A stretch of DNA of 64,000 nucleotides from Streptosporangium sp. NBC_01756. Its GTDB lineage: Bacteria > Actinomycetota > Actinomycetes > Streptosporangiales > Streptosporangiaceae. The DNA lies in contig NZ_CP109130.1 of NCBI RefSeq assembly GCF_035917975.1, positions 7,192,001-7,256,000 on the forward strand. The letters are read 5' to 3'. The notes under the pieces are model-generated. The model did not search any database and had not been told where the DNA came from. It saw nothing but the letters and a program-made list of their open reading frames with translations. Positions 47,407 to 61,805 of the stretch are shown here, one piece after another (within the stretch, counting starts at the first letter, position 1; every line of letters starts with the position of its first letter). The position numbers and the translations under genes are program-made.

Positions 47407-48480
47407 GTGTCCGACTCCACAACCAGCCCCTCAGTCGCCGAGCGGGGCGACCGTATCGCCGCCGTCCTGGCGAGCCGCTACGGGCTGCCGGTGCGCACCG
47501 TTACGCAGCTGCCCATCGGGCAGGGCACCACCAACTTCCGTGTTGTGTGCGACGACGGCCAGGAGGCGTTCGTCAAAAACTACCCTGGCGGCACCGATTT
47601 GGACGCTGAACGGGAAGCCATCGCGTTGTCGGCCCGTGCGCTGGAAGCGGGTATTCCTGGGGCGCAGGTGCTACCCAACCAGGACGGGGACGTCATCGAC
47701 ACCAGCAGCCTGCTGGCGGTATCGGTGTGGGAGTGGATGACCGGCCAGGTCGTCACCCGCCTGTCGCAGCCGCAACTCGCCGCCGCCGGCAACGCGCTGG
47801 GCCGCATCCACGCCGCGTTCACGGACGTACCTGCCGGCGCCGCGACGGGCACGGTATCCACCGCGCAACAGTGGCGCGACGTCGACCTGGAGGGCTTGAC
47901 CGCGACGGTCGACCAGCTTTTGGAGATCATCGCTGAGCGGGTTGAGGCAGGTGCCTCTGACGCGTTCGACGTTGAGGCGCAGCGCACGCTTCTGGAGCGG
48001 CGCGGTCAGCTTGTCCGCATTCCCGAGCTGCTTGCCGACCTGCCGGAGGAGTTGACCGCGCAGGTTGTGCACGGCGACTTCAGCCCGGTGAACCTGCTGT
48101 TCGAAGGGGAGACTCTGTCGGCGGTACTGGACTACCGGCCGCCGTCGCCGTTCCTGGTCGCCTATGACCTGGGGCGGATGGCGTTCTACCCGAACATGGT
48201 GGCCGCTGGCTCGGACTGGTTCGCCGCCGCTGCCACTCTGATCATCGCCTACCGGCAAGCGCACCCTGCCGTCGCTGCCGTCGATGTACAGGCATGTGGG
48301 CGGGTGGCTCTGCTACAGCTCCTGAAAAGCTTGTACGGCGTCCGGCAGCACTACCTCAAGCCGGGCCTGTTCCAAGACGACCTCGATGATTTCTGGCTGC
48401 TGCGGCACCGCGCCGTGCGCGTCCTGCTGTCCGAGCTCACCGCGACCGACACGCTGCTGGCTGGGCTGGCCAACGCCTGA
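47407..48480 (+). CDS. APH-family phosphotransferase
   Basis: A 357-residue kinase-fold protein of the aminoglycoside/choline/homoserine phosphotransferase superfamily. It has the ATP-loop region IGQGTTNFRVV with the lysine in EAFVKNYPGG, the catalytic motif VVHGDFSPVNLLFE with Asp and Asn, and SAVLDYRPPSPFLVAYDLG where the metal-binding Asp follows. The substrate cannot be told from the sequence; resistance is only one of several options. The GTG at 47407 has AAGGAGA six bases upstream. It starts about 80 bases beyond the IS element, so transposition may have changed its promoter. A frameshifted small gene follows. Confidence 0.85.
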   Translation: MSDSTTSPSVAERGDRIAAVLASRYGLPVRTVTQLPIGQGTTNFRVVCDDGQEAFVKNYPGGTDLDAEREAIALSARALEAGIPGAQVLPNQDGDVIDTSSLLAVSVWEWMTGQVVTRLSQPQLAAAGNALGRIHAAFTDVPAGAATGTVSTAQQWRDVDLEGLTATVDQLLEIIAERVEAGASDAFDVEAQRTLLERRGQLVRIPELLADLPEELTAQVVHGDFSPVNLLFEGETLSAVLDYRPPSPFLVAYDLGRMAFYPNMVAAGSDWFAAAATLIIAYRQAHPAVAAVDVQACGRVALLQLLKSLYGVRQHYLKPGLFQDDLDDFWLLRHRAVRVLLSELTATDTLLAGLANA

Positions 48481-48540
48481 CCCGGCCGGCTCAACACCCA
48501 CTCCCGACGACCGTCGACACTTTCCTTCAAGGAGAGTCCC

Positions 48541-48779
48541 GTGACCGTGGATACCGTCGCGCTGCGTTCCAAGGCTGTCAGGTCCACATCGTCGCCCCTG
48601 AGCCGCTCGCCCTGATCGCCGTCGGCGCCCTGACCGGCTCCCAGCCGTTGCCGCCGCCGGACTTGGGTCCGTTGCGGCGGATCACCGCGCTCGCCGAGCA
48701 CCTGCGCGCCCAGCGGCCTGCAACGTCCCCGCCCGGATCTCCGGGTCCTCCCCGTGCCCGTAGGATGAGCGGTGAGTAA
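48541..48779 (+). pseudogene. Small gene broken by a one-base frameshift
   Basis: A GTG at 48541 with AAGGAGA upstream begins MTVDTVALRSK, but the frame soon stops at 48615. From 48573 a neighbouring frame reads GCQVHIVAPEPLALIAVGAL, then TGSQPLPPPDLGPLRRITAL and AEHLRAQRPA, to the TAA at 48777-48779. Restoring one G in the GG at 48573-48574 would join both into a 79-residue protein starting MTVDTVALRSKGCQVHIVAP. No family recognised. It follows the phosphotransferase and was probably co-transcribed. A sequencing error or programmed frameshift cannot be excluded. Confidence 0.55.
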
Positions 48780-48957
48780 CGGTAAGTACACGCTGGCGGG
48801 TACCCTGACGCTCGGCCGGGTGGCCAGCGGCCGGAACCGTACGGTAATGATGTAATAAATGCATTCATGTCGGAAGTATCCGTGAATCAGTTTTCGAGTT
48901 GCCCAGCTGGTTATCTGCCTGAAGGATGATTGCCTAATCCAAACAGCCGGAGGATGG
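48780..48957. other. Intergenic promoter region of the second subtilase
   Basis: Contains the inverted motif CGGCCG-GGTGGCCAG-CGGCCG (about 48815-48835), perhaps the terminator of the preceding unit, then an AT-rich stretch ATGATGTAATAAATGCATTC that probably holds the promoter of the downstream protease. A GGAGG site precedes the ATG. Confidence 0.4.
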
Positions 48958-50622
48958 ATGAATCGCTGGAGTAGCCGTCTGACCAGTGCGGCGACGGGAG
49001 TGGCCCTGACGGGCACTCTCACGGTGGGGGCCCTGGCCGGCGGGACGGCAGCCGCCACCGCGCAGCTCCGCGACTATCTCGTCTTCTACGCCGACGGAGC
49101 CCGGGACCGGGCGGTCGCCGCGATCGAGAAGGACGGCGGCACCGCTCTGTCCACCGAGGCCAAGCTCGGCTACGTCGTCGCCCGAGGGCCGGGCGACGGG
49201 TTCATCGAAGACCTCTCCGCCAGCGACGCCGTCGCGGGCGTCTCCTCCGACCGCAGGATCGGTTCGGCCACCGCGTTCTCCGGCGCCGGCTCCCCGGGCC
49301 GCGCCCCCGCCTCCGACATCCGGGAGATCGTCTCTCCCGGTGAGGAGCCGCTGGCCGGGCGGCAGTGGGACATGAAGATGATGGGCGCCACCGCCGACGG
49401 CTCCTACGCCACCGCTCCCGGCAGCAAGAAGGTGCTGGTCGGCATCATCGACACCGGTGTGGACGGAGAGCACCCCGACATCGCCCCGAACTTCAACCGC
49501 GAGCTGAGCCGTAACTTCGTGACCGACCGGCCCAAGGACTCCGCGGGGGAGAACTTCGACGGCCCCTGCGAGTTCAAGGGGTGCAAGGACCCGGTCGACT
49601 GGGACGACGACGGCCACGGCACCCACGTCGCCAGCACGATCGGCTCCCCGATCAACGGCCTGGGCGTCGCCGGCGTCGCCCCGAACGTGTCCCTGGTCAA
49701 CCTGCGCGCCGGCCAGGACTCCGGCACGTTCTTCCTCAAGCCCAGCCTCGACGCGCTCACCTACGCCGCGGACGCCGGGATCGACGTGGTCAACATGAGC
49801 TACTACGTCGACCCCTGGCTCTTCAACTGCGCCGCCAACCCCGCCGACTCCAAGGCCGAGCAACTCGAGCAGCGCGGTGTCATCACCGGCATGCAGCGCG
49901 CCCTGGACTACGCCCGTGCGCACGACGTCACCCTGATCAGCGCCCTCGGCAACGGCATGACCGACCTGGGCAGGCCCAAGGCCGACACCCTCAGCCCCGA
50001 CTACCCGTCCGGTGCGGCGCGTCCGCGCAAGGTCGACAACTCCTGCATCAACGTCCCGGCCGAGTCCAAGGGCGTGATCTCGGTGTCGGCCCTCGGCGAG
50101 AGCGGGCGCAAGGCCTACTACTCCGACTACGGCGTCGAGCAGACGGACCTGTCGGCCCCCGGCGGCGACGAGTATGACGGCACCGGCGAGTCCGACATCA
50201 CCCGGACCATCCTGGCCGCCGCCCCCGAGAAGGCGATGCGCACCCAGAACCTGATCGACGCCGACGGCCGGCCGAAGGGCCGCTCCGTGGTCCGCGACTG
50301 CCACGACGGCACCTGCGCCTACTACCAGTATCTCGCGGGCACCTCCATGGCCGCCCCGCACGCCACCGGCGTCGCCGCCATCCTCATCAGCCGTTTCGGC
50401 AAGCCGGGCAAGGGCGGTGTCGCGATGCCGCCCGCCGACGTCGAGCGCCTGCTCTACGCCAGCGCGGTCAGGAAGCCCTGCCCCTCGCCGCACACCTACG
50501 TCTACCGGCTCGCGGGCCAGAAGATCCCCCAGACCTGTGAGGGCGGCACGGCGCGCAACGGTTTCTACGGCCGAGGCGTCGTCAGCGCCGCCGGGGCGGC
50601 CACGGTGGCGCCCCGGCGGTAG
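48958..50622 (+). CDS. Secreted S8 family (subtilisin-like) serine peptidase
   Basis: A 554-residue exported protease. The signal peptide is MNRWSSRLTSAATGVALTGT through GTAAATAQ. An I9-like propeptide region follows (about residues 38-105, YLVFYADGARDRAVAAIEK). The catalytic domain has Asp165 in GIIDTGVDGEHPD, His220 in DDGHGTHVAS and Ser in LAGTSMAAPHATG. Cysteine pairs (CEFKGC, CHDGTC) suggest disulfides, which fits the DsbA/MauE pair elsewhere in the window. Much smaller than the other subtilase and without its long C-terminal extension. It converges with the glycosyltransferase gene. Confidence 0.92.
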   Translation: MNRWSSRLTSAATGVALTGTLTVGALAGGTAAATAQLRDYLVFYADGARDRAVAAIEKDGGTALSTEAKLGYVVARGPGDGFIEDLSASDAVAGVSSDRRIGSATAFSGAGSPGRAPASDIREIVSPGEEPLAGRQWDMKMMGATADGSYATAPGSKKVLVGIIDTGVDGEHPDIAPNFNRELSRNFVTDRPKDSAGENFDGPCEFKGCKDPVDWDDDGHGTHVASTIGSPINGLGVAGVAPNVSLVNLRAGQDSGTFFLKPSLDALTYAADAGIDVVNMSYYVDPWLFNCAANPADSKAEQLEQRGVITGMQRALDYARAHDVTLISALGNGMTDLGRPKADTLSPDYPSGAARPRKVDNSCINVPAESKGVISVSALGESGRKAYYSDYGVEQTDLSAPGGDEYDGTGESDITRTILAAAPEKAMRTQNLIDADGRPKGRSVVRDCHDGTCAYYQYLAGTSMAAPHATGVAAILISRFGKPGKGGVAMPPADVERLLYASAVRKPCPSPHTYVYRLAGQKIPQTCEGGTARNGFYGRGVVSAAGAATVAPRR

Positions 50623-50638
50623 ACGGCGGGGGAGGGCG

Positions 50639-52768
50639 TCAGGCGCCGCACCGGTAGAGGTCGCTCACCCCGTCGAGGGGAACCTGGGTGCAGTCGCGTC
50701 GCACCCAGGTGAGCCGGGGGTCGTCCTCGGCGCCCTGACCGGTGAAGCCCGACAACTGGACGAACCGCAGGTCGCCCGCCCCGACCAGCCGCTGGAGCCG
50801 TTCCAGGCTCACCGCCTGATCCGTGGCGTTGTAGCCGCCCATCGCGATCACGTCCTCGCCCGTCGCGATGATGTACGGCGCGGCGCCCGTCGCCGACAGG
50901 GTGGCGAGCAGGATCCGGGCCCCGTCCCGGTGGGCGGTGACGTGGTCCAGCACGCTCCGCTGCGACGCGGTCAACGTCCCGTCGGCCACGCCCCACGTGG
51001 ACAGGCCCTCGCCGCCGCCCCGCGCCGCCGGCCCGCCGCCGGTGCCCTCCGGCCCCGCGGAGGCGCCGGCTGTGCCCGGTCCGGCTGTGCCCGGCTGTCC
51101 GGCCCGGAAACCGCCGCCACCGCCCGTTCCCGGACCGTTCGGGCCGTTCTGGCCGGGGGCGGTGCCGTCTCCCCTCCAGCCACCCGGGCGGCCACCGCCG
51201 CCCCGCCCGGGAACGCCCCGTCCGGGGCCCGTGCCGCCGCCGAAACCCGTCTGCGGCCCGGCCGACGGATTGACCCCGTCGGTGCCGTCCGGCCCGTTGA
51301 GCGGCTCGGCCGCCGACCACGCCGCCGGTGCGGCCAGCAGGGCCACGGCCGCCGCCGCGACGGAGACCGCCGCGATCCGCAGCGCGCGCGGGCGGGACGC
51401 GCCCAGCAGGAACCGGCCCGCCGGCAGACCGGCCGCTCCCAGCGCCCCGGCCGTCGCGATCAGCGGAGTCAGCCACGGCAGCCAGTCCGGCGTCCGCCGT
51501 ACCAGCACCAGAGCCCACAGCGCGGTGACCCCCACCGCCACCGGCAGCAGCGCCCAGGCCGCTCCCACCGGCCGCAGGTACAGCCGCCACATCGTCACCG
51601 CGCCCGCCCCCGTCAGCGCGGCGACCGCCGGGCCGAGCTGCGTGGTGTAGTACGGGTGGAAGATGCCCTCGGCGAAGCTGAAGACCGCCCAGCACAGCGC
51701 CAGCCAGCCGCCCCACAGCACCCACCCCGCCCGGACCGGGCCGGCCGGCGCGGTGCCGTCCGGTGTCCCGTCCCCGTCAGGGGCGTCCGGCCGGCCCCGC
51801 GTGACGGCCATGACGACCGCCGCGACCAGGGCCGTCACGCAGAAGGGCAGCAGCCAGCCGATCTGACCGGCCACCTGGTCGTTGAACAGCCGGTCCCATC
51901 CGGGGTCGCCGCCCATGCTCGGGCCCGCGTTCCCCAGCCCCGTCCCGGCTCCGTCGCGTGTCCCGAGCACCCGCCCCAGGCCGTTGTAGCCGACCACCAG
52001 GTCCCAGGCTCCGCCGTCCCTGCTGCCGCCGATGTACGGCTTGGCCCCCGGCCACAGATCGACCGCCACCACCCACGCCGGCGACACGGCCACCATGACC
52101 CCGCCGGCGGCGGCGGCCTGCCACAGCCGCCGCCACGACGGCCGGACCACGAGCCAGGCCGCGAACAGGGCCGGGGCCACCAGCCAGGCCTGCAGCATCT
52201 TGGCGGTGAACGCCAGTCCCACCAGCGCACCGGCCGCGAGCAGCCAGCGCGGCCGGTCGCCCCGGACGGCGCGCGTCGCCGCGTAGGCCGCGCACACCAG
52301 CAGCAGGACCAGCAACGTGTCCGGGTTGTCGTCGCGGTTCACCGCCACCGTGACCGGCGTCAGCGCCAGCACCACCGCCGAGATCGAGGCCGCCGCCGGG
52401 CCCGCCCAGCGCAGCACGGCCCGGTGCAGGACGGCGACCGCCAGCACCCCCTCGGCGACCTGGGGCATGACGAGCGCCCAGCCGTGGTAGCCGAACACCC
52501 GCACCGACAGCGCCTGCACCCACAGCGCGCCCGGCGGTTTGTCCACGGTCGAGACACCCAGTGGGTCGAATGCCCCGAAGAAGAAGTTCGACCAGCTCTG
52601 GCTCATCGAGCGGGCCGCCGCCGCGTAGTAGGAGTTGCCGTATCCCATCGAGCCCAGCGCCCAGCCGTACAGCACCCCGCCCAGCGCACACGCCGTGACC
52701 AGCGCCCATCTCGACCACCGTGGCTCTTTCCGCACGTCCATGGGCACACCCTCGGGAAAACCCCTCAA
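50639..52768 (-). CDS. GT39-type membrane glycosyltransferase (ArnT/PMT-like)
   Basis: A 709-residue polytopic enzyme that transfers sugars from polyprenyl-phosphate donors at the outer face of the membrane. Features are the first-loop residues in GNSYYAAAARSMSQSW, the typical STVDKPPGALWVQAL, and about eleven hydrophobic helices. A long Gly/Pro-rich loop (about residues 485-595, with GRGGGGRPGGWRGDG) separates the helices from a C-terminal periplasmic-type domain (YIIATGEDVIAMGGYNATD). The ATG at 52768 is followed by another ATG at 52741, which could be the true start. The acceptor, protein or glycolipid, is unknown. Confidence 0.85.
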   Translation of the reverse strand: MRGFPEGVPMDVRKEPRWSRWALVTACALGGVLYGWALGSMGYGNSYYAAAARSMSQSWSNFFFGAFDPLGVSTVDKPPGALWVQALSVRVFGYHGWALVMPQVAEGVLAVAVLHRAVLRWAGPAAASISAVVLALTPVTVAVNRDDNPDTLLVLLLVCAAYAATRAVRGDRPRWLLAAGALVGLAFTAKMLQAWLVAPALFAAWLVVRPSWRRLWQAAAAGGVMVAVSPAWVVAVDLWPGAKPYIGGSRDGGAWDLVVGYNGLGRVLGTRDGAGTGLGNAGPSMGGDPGWDRLFNDQVAGQIGWLLPFCVTALVAAVVMAVTRGRPDAPDGDGTPDGTAPAGPVRAGWVLWGGWLALCWAVFSFAEGIFHPYYTTQLGPAVAALTGAGAVTMWRLYLRPVGAAWALLPVAVGVTALWALVLVRRTPDWLPWLTPLIATAGALGAAGLPAGRFLLGASRPRALRIAAVSVAAAAVALLAAPAAWSAAEPLNGPDGTDGVNPSAGPQTGFGGGTGPGRGVPGRGGGGRPGGWRGDGTAPGQNGPNGPGTGGGGGFRAGQPGTAGPGTAGASAGPEGTGGGPAARGGGEGLSTWGVADGTLTASQRSVLDHVTAHRDGARILLATLSATGAAPYIIATGEDVIAMGGYNATDQAVSLERLQRLVGAGDLRFVQLSGFTGQGAEDDPRLTWVRRDCTQVPLDGVSDLYRCGA

Positions 52769-52932
52769 CGCGCCCTTGGCCCCGCATGAGGATGCGATGA
52801 GAACTCTTCGGAATGTTCCGAGGCCGGTTCGCCGCCCAGCAGGAGGCCGGGTAGCGTAATGTCACCGAGTTTTTCATCTGCGCCATGACCAACGTAACAA
52901 CCGAGTGGTCTGTACCAATTAGGGTGGGACCC

Positions 52933-54363
52933 GTGACCCGTCGTGCGAAAATCGTCTGTACTCTCGGCCCCGCCACCTCCTCTCCCGAACGCCTCCGCGA
53001 GCTCATCGTCGCAGGCATGGACGTGGCCCGTTTCAACCTCAGCCATGGCAGCCACGAGCTGCACAAGGAGGTCTACGACAGGGTGAGGGAGGTCGCCGCC
53101 GAACTCGGCCGCGGCGTGGGCGTGCTGGCGGACCTGCAGGGTCCCAAGATCAGAGTGGGCAGATTCGAGGAGGGCCCGGTCCGCCTGGGCTTCGGTGACG
53201 TCTTCACTATCACCACCGAAGAGGTCCCCGGCGACCGCGATCAGGTCTCCACCACCTACCTGGGCCTGCACAACGACGTCAAGCCGGGCGACAGCATCCT
53301 GGTCGACGACGGCCGCGTCCACCTGGAGGTGACCAGGGTCGACGGCCCGCGCGTCACCACCCGCGTGATCATCGGCGGCATGATCTCCGACAACAAGGGC
53401 CTCAACCTGCCCGGCGTCAACGTCAGCGCGCCCGCTCTCACCGACAAGGACGAGACCGACCTGCGCTGGGCGCTGCGCACCGGTTTCGACCTGATCGCGC
53501 TCTCCTTCGTCCGCCGTCCCTCCGACGCCGACGTGGTGCGCAACATCATGGAGCAGGAGGCCGTCCGCCTCCCGCTGCTCGCCAAGATCGAGAAGCCGCA
53601 GGCCGTGGATCGGCTCCCCGAGATCATCGAAGCGTTCGACGGCATCATGGTCGCCCGCGGCGACCTCGGCGTCGAGCTGCCCCTCGAAGAGGTGCCGATC
53701 GTGCAGCGGCGGGCCATCGAGCTCTGCCGCGAGAAGGCCCGCCCGGTCATCGTCGCCACCCAGATGCTCGACTCGATGATCAGCGCGCCGCGCCCCACCC
53801 GTGCCGAGGCCTCCGACGTCGCCTACGCGGTCATGGACGGCGCCGACGCGGTCATGCTGTCCGGGGAGACCTCGGTCGGCAACTACCCCATCGAGTCCGT
53901 GGAGACGATGAGCCGCATCGCGACCACCGCGGAGAAGACCTGGCTGCAGGCCACCCACAGCCTCGACCGGCTGCCGGAGACCACCGGCGGGGCCATCGCC
54001 CGCGCCGCGGCCGAGGTCGGCGCCATCGTCGGCGCCAAGGCCCTGGTCGCGTTCACCATGTCCGGTGAGACCGCTCGCCGCCTGGCGCGCTACCGGTCGC
54101 CGATCCCGCTGCTGGCCTTCACCTCCGCCCCGCACGTCCGCAACCAGCTCGCGCTGACCTGGGGCGTGGAGACCTTCGAGGTGCCGTTCGTCCACCACAC
54201 CGACGACATGGTCCGCCAGGTCGAGGCGTCCCTGCTGGCCAACGCGCGTCTGGAGAAAGGCGACAAGGTGGTCATCGTCGCCGGTTCGCCTCCCGGGACG
54301 GCCGGCTCCACCAACGCCCTGCGCGTCCACACCATCGGCGCGGCCGTCTCGCACCCGGCCTGA
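52933..54363 (+). CDS. pyk: Pyruvate kinase
   Basis: Last step of glycolysis, PEP plus ADP to pyruvate and ATP. The 476-residue protein starts VTRRAKIVCTLGPATSSPER and has the active-site elements RFNLSHGSHE, LADLQGPKIRVG, the catalytic lysine in LLAKIEKPQAVD and the metal ligands in GIMVARGDLGVELPLEEVP, followed by MLSGETSVGNYP. The GTG at 52933 with AGGGTGGGA upstream is chosen; the frame is open from an ATG at 52885 but those residues are not typical. It is followed by a strong terminator with a duplicated arm. Confidence 0.96.
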   Translation: MTRRAKIVCTLGPATSSPERLRELIVAGMDVARFNLSHGSHELHKEVYDRVREVAAELGRGVGVLADLQGPKIRVGRFEEGPVRLGFGDVFTITTEEVPGDRDQVSTTYLGLHNDVKPGDSILVDDGRVHLEVTRVDGPRVTTRVIIGGMISDNKGLNLPGVNVSAPALTDKDETDLRWALRTGFDLIALSFVRRPSDADVVRNIMEQEAVRLPLLAKIEKPQAVDRLPEIIEAFDGIMVARGDLGVELPLEEVPIVQRRAIELCREKARPVIVATQMLDSMISAPRPTRAEASDVAYAVMDGADAVMLSGETSVGNYPIESVETMSRIATTAEKTWLQATHSLDRLPETTGGAIARAAAEVGAIVGAKALVAFTMSGETARRLARYRSPIPLLAFTSAPHVRNQLALTWGVETFEVPFVHHTDDMVRQVEASLLANARLEKGDKVVIVAGSPPGTAGSTNALRVHTIGAAVSHPA

Positions 54364-54407
54364 CCTCTTCATCGGATACGGCCACCGCCCCGGCCTGATC
54401 TCCTTTT

Positions 54408-54443
54408 CGGATACGGCCACCGCCTCGGCGGTGGCCGTATCCG
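54408..54443 (+). terminator. pyk terminator with a duplicated left arm
   Basis: A perfect 16-bp stem, CGGATACGGCCACCGC / GCGGTGGCCGTATCCG, with a CTCG loop. The same left arm occurs again at 54373-54388, 35 bases upstream, as part of a tandem duplication, so two alternative hairpins could form. Confidence 0.8.
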
Positions 54444-54580
54444 CATGTTGAGCCACGTTGATCGCGCTGCGTAGCAGCAAAGGCCGAAAAATACGGTCTT
54501 GTGGTGTCCCGAACCCCTGTCAGAGGATCAGCACATGGCGTGCGCGGCGATACGCCCGAGGTCTGAGCGAAGGGTGCCGG

Positions 54581-54969
54581 ATGGTGCAGAGCGGTCGACC
54601 GGAGGAAGACCGGCGAGACGACGGCGCGGGCGGCGCACCGGGCCGTTCCGGGCAGGTCGCCGGGGGTGCGGACAGGGTCGCCGCGATGATCGAGGCCCGG
54701 CTCGGCCGGGCGGTCGACCCCGACGAGAACTTCTTCGAGGCCGGGCTCAACTCGATGGCCCTGGTCGAGCTCCACGCGGAGATCACCGGCGTGTTCGGGA
54801 TCGACATTCCGGTCACCTCCATGTTCACCCGGCCCAATGTGCGGGCGCTCAGCCGTCTCGTCGAAGGCTCGCAGGAACCGGGTAGGAACGACCTCACGCG
54901 ACCACGCCCGACCGGTGGCAGCCGTAGAGACGTCCGCGCGCGTATCCGCAGGGACGGCGGGACGTCTCG

Positions 54970-54973
<4 letters not shown>
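54581..54973 (+). CDS. Stand-alone acyl/peptidyl carrier protein
   Basis: A 130-residue protein whose core (residues about 30-95) is a phosphopantetheine carrier domain: VAAMIEARLGRAVDPDENFF, then the Ser site in EAGLNSMALVELHAEITG and MFTRPNVRALSRLVE. The modification site is the Ser of NSM. Both ends are disordered, Gly/Arg/Asp-rich. It belongs to the assembly line that follows: its last codons overlap the ATG of the large synthetase in GTGA. It may carry a starter or accept an acyl group in trans. ATG 54581 has AAGGGTG six bases upstream; the frame is open to 54458 but the extra part is not carrier-like. Confidence 0.85.
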
Positions 54974-59969
<4,996 letters not shown>

Positions 59970-59973
<4 letters not shown>

Positions 59974-60761
59974 GCGCGCCGTGGTTCGTGCCGGTGGGGG
60001 AGCGGGCCGAGGGCCGGGTCCGGCTCTACGTCTTCCCGAACGCGGGCGGGGGTCCCGCGTCCCTCACCGAGCTGGCCGCGGGGTTCCCTCCCGAGGTCGG
60101 GGTGTGGGCGGTGAACCTGCCGGGCAGGCAGGCCCGGCTGGCCGAGCCGCCGCTGACCGACCTGCACGAACTGGTCGACCTGCTGGCCCGCGACCTGCTG
60201 GCGACCGCGCGCCGGCCGTACGCGCTGTTCGGCTACTGCAGCGGCGCGCTCCTGGCCTACCTGGTCTGCCGCCGCCTGGCCGAGCTGTCGCCGCCGCCCG
60301 GCCCCGGAGCGCCGCCCGGCCCCGGAGCGCCCCCGGGGCCCGAGCGGCTGCTGGTCGGCTCGTTCGCCGCCCCCGACGTCGCCCTGCTGCTGCGCAGGCT
60401 GCCATCCCTGCCGTCGTGGCTGTTCTGGGAGCAGCTGATCGAGCTCGGCGGGGTCCCGGCGGAGGTGGCCGGGCGCGAGGCGCTCAGACCGGTCCTGGAA
60501 CCCGCACTCCGTGCCGACTTCGGCATGCTCGCGGGCTACCGGCACCACCCGGGGCCGCCGCTGCCCACCCCGATCACCGTCCTGTACGGCAGACGTGACG
60601 GCTCCGTGTCACGGGGCGGGCTGCTCGGCTGGCGCAGGCAGAGCGTCTCCAGGCCGTCGCTGCGCGAGCTCGACGCCTCCCACTGGCTGGCCGAGGAAAC
60701 CCCCGACCGGCTCGCCGCCGTCATCGCAGAGGAGATCGGATGCGCCTGGGCTACAGCATGA
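59970..60761 (+). CDS. Type II-like thioesterase with a cysteine nucleophile
   Basis: A 263-residue alpha/beta-hydrolase of the stand-alone thioesterase group that accompanies NRPS and PKS systems (RLYVFPNAGGGPASLTELA, VNLPGRQARLAEPPLTDLHE). The nucleophile elbow, normally GHSxG, reads FGYCSGALLAYL, so Cys90 replaces Ser. The acid is likely the Asp in YGRRDGSVS and the base the His in LDASHWLAEETP. A tract of two perfect 18-bp units (60294-60329) encodes PPGPGA repeats in the lid region, reminiscent of the tract in the synthetase. The ATG overlaps the synthetase stop in ATGA, and its 3' end overlaps the next gene. Confidence 0.85.
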
Positions 60762-61777
60762 GCTACTGGGGCGGGGCCGGCCTCGGTCCGGCCGACCACC
60801 TCACCCTGGTCCGCGAGGCCGAGCGGCTGGGGTACGACTCGGTGTGGGCGGCCGAGACCTACGGCACCGACCCGGCCGCCCTGATGGCCTGGGTCGCCGG
60901 CCGTACCGAGCGGATCGGCCTGGGCACCGGGGTGCTGCAGATGTCGGGGCGCAAACCCGTGGTGGCGGCGATGGCGGCCGCCACCATCGACCAGGTCTCC
61001 GGCGGCCGGGCCCGGCTGGGCGTGGGAGTGTCCGGCCCGCAGGTCGTGGAGGGCTGGCACGGGGAGCCCTTCGACCGGCCGGTGGGCCGGGCCCGCGACT
61101 ACCTGTCGGTGCTGCGGCTGGCCCTGGCCGGGCGGCCGGTGAGCTACTCGGGCGCGACCATGACGCTGCCGTTCCCCGGCGGCCAGGGCAAGGAGCTCTC
61201 CCTCGCCGTGTCCCCGGTCCAGGACCGGCTGCCCGTCTACCTGGCCGCCATGGGCCCGGAGACGACCGCGCTCGCCGGCGAGCTGGCCGACGGATGGCTG
61301 GCGATCCACTTCCCGCCCGAACACCTGGCCGAGCGTACGGCGCAGCTGCGCCGGGGCGCGGAGCGGGCGGGCCGGAGCCTGGACGGCTTCGACGTCGCTC
61401 CGATGGTGCTGACCCTGGTCGACGAGGACGAGGAGCTGGCCTTCGACATGATGCGGCCGATGCTCGCGCTCTATCTGGGCGGCATGGGCTCGCGCCGGAC
61501 CAACTTCTACAACCGCCTAGCCCGCTCCCTCGGCTTCGAGAAGGAGGCCGAGGCGGTCCAGGAGGCGTTTCTGGGCGGGCGGCAGGGAGAGGCGATGTCC
61601 CTGCTCCCGGACGCGCTGGTCGACGCGATGACGATGTGCGGGCCGGTGGGCAAGCTGCGCGAGCGGGTGGCCGCCTACCGCGAGGCGGGGGCGACCAGCC
61701 TGATCGTCGGCCTGGTCACCCCCACCCTGCGGCTCCGCCTGGAGCAGCTGGAGCTGGTCGCGGAGCTGACCGCCTGA
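60740..61777 (+). CDS. LLM-class (luciferase-like) F420- or flavin-dependent oxidoreductase
   Basis: A 345-residue TIM-barrel oxidoreductase. It has AERLGYDSVWAAETYGTDP, IGLGTGVLQMSGRKPV, DQVSGGRARLGVGVSGPQVV and LPVYLAAMGPETTALAGE, typical of actinobacterial F420-dependent family members. Possible roles are oxidation of a carrier-bound or released glycine-containing product; this is inference from position. It overlaps the thioesterase gene by 22 bases and is the last gene of the operon. Confidence 0.88.
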   Translation: MRLGYSMSYWGGAGLGPADHLTLVREAERLGYDSVWAAETYGTDPAALMAWVAGRTERIGLGTGVLQMSGRKPVVAAMAAATIDQVSGGRARLGVGVSGPQVVEGWHGEPFDRPVGRARDYLSVLRLALAGRPVSYSGATMTLPFPGGQGKELSLAVSPVQDRLPVYLAAMGPETTALAGELADGWLAIHFPPEHLAERTAQLRRGAERAGRSLDGFDVAPMVLTLVDEDEELAFDMMRPMLALYLGGMGSRRTNFYNRLARSLGFEKEAEAVQEAFLGGRQGEAMSLLPDALVDAMTMCGPVGKLRERVAAYREAGATSLIVGLVTPTLRLRLEQLELVAELTA

Positions 61778-61805
61778 CGGACCGGTCCGCGGAAGGTCAC
61801 GACTC

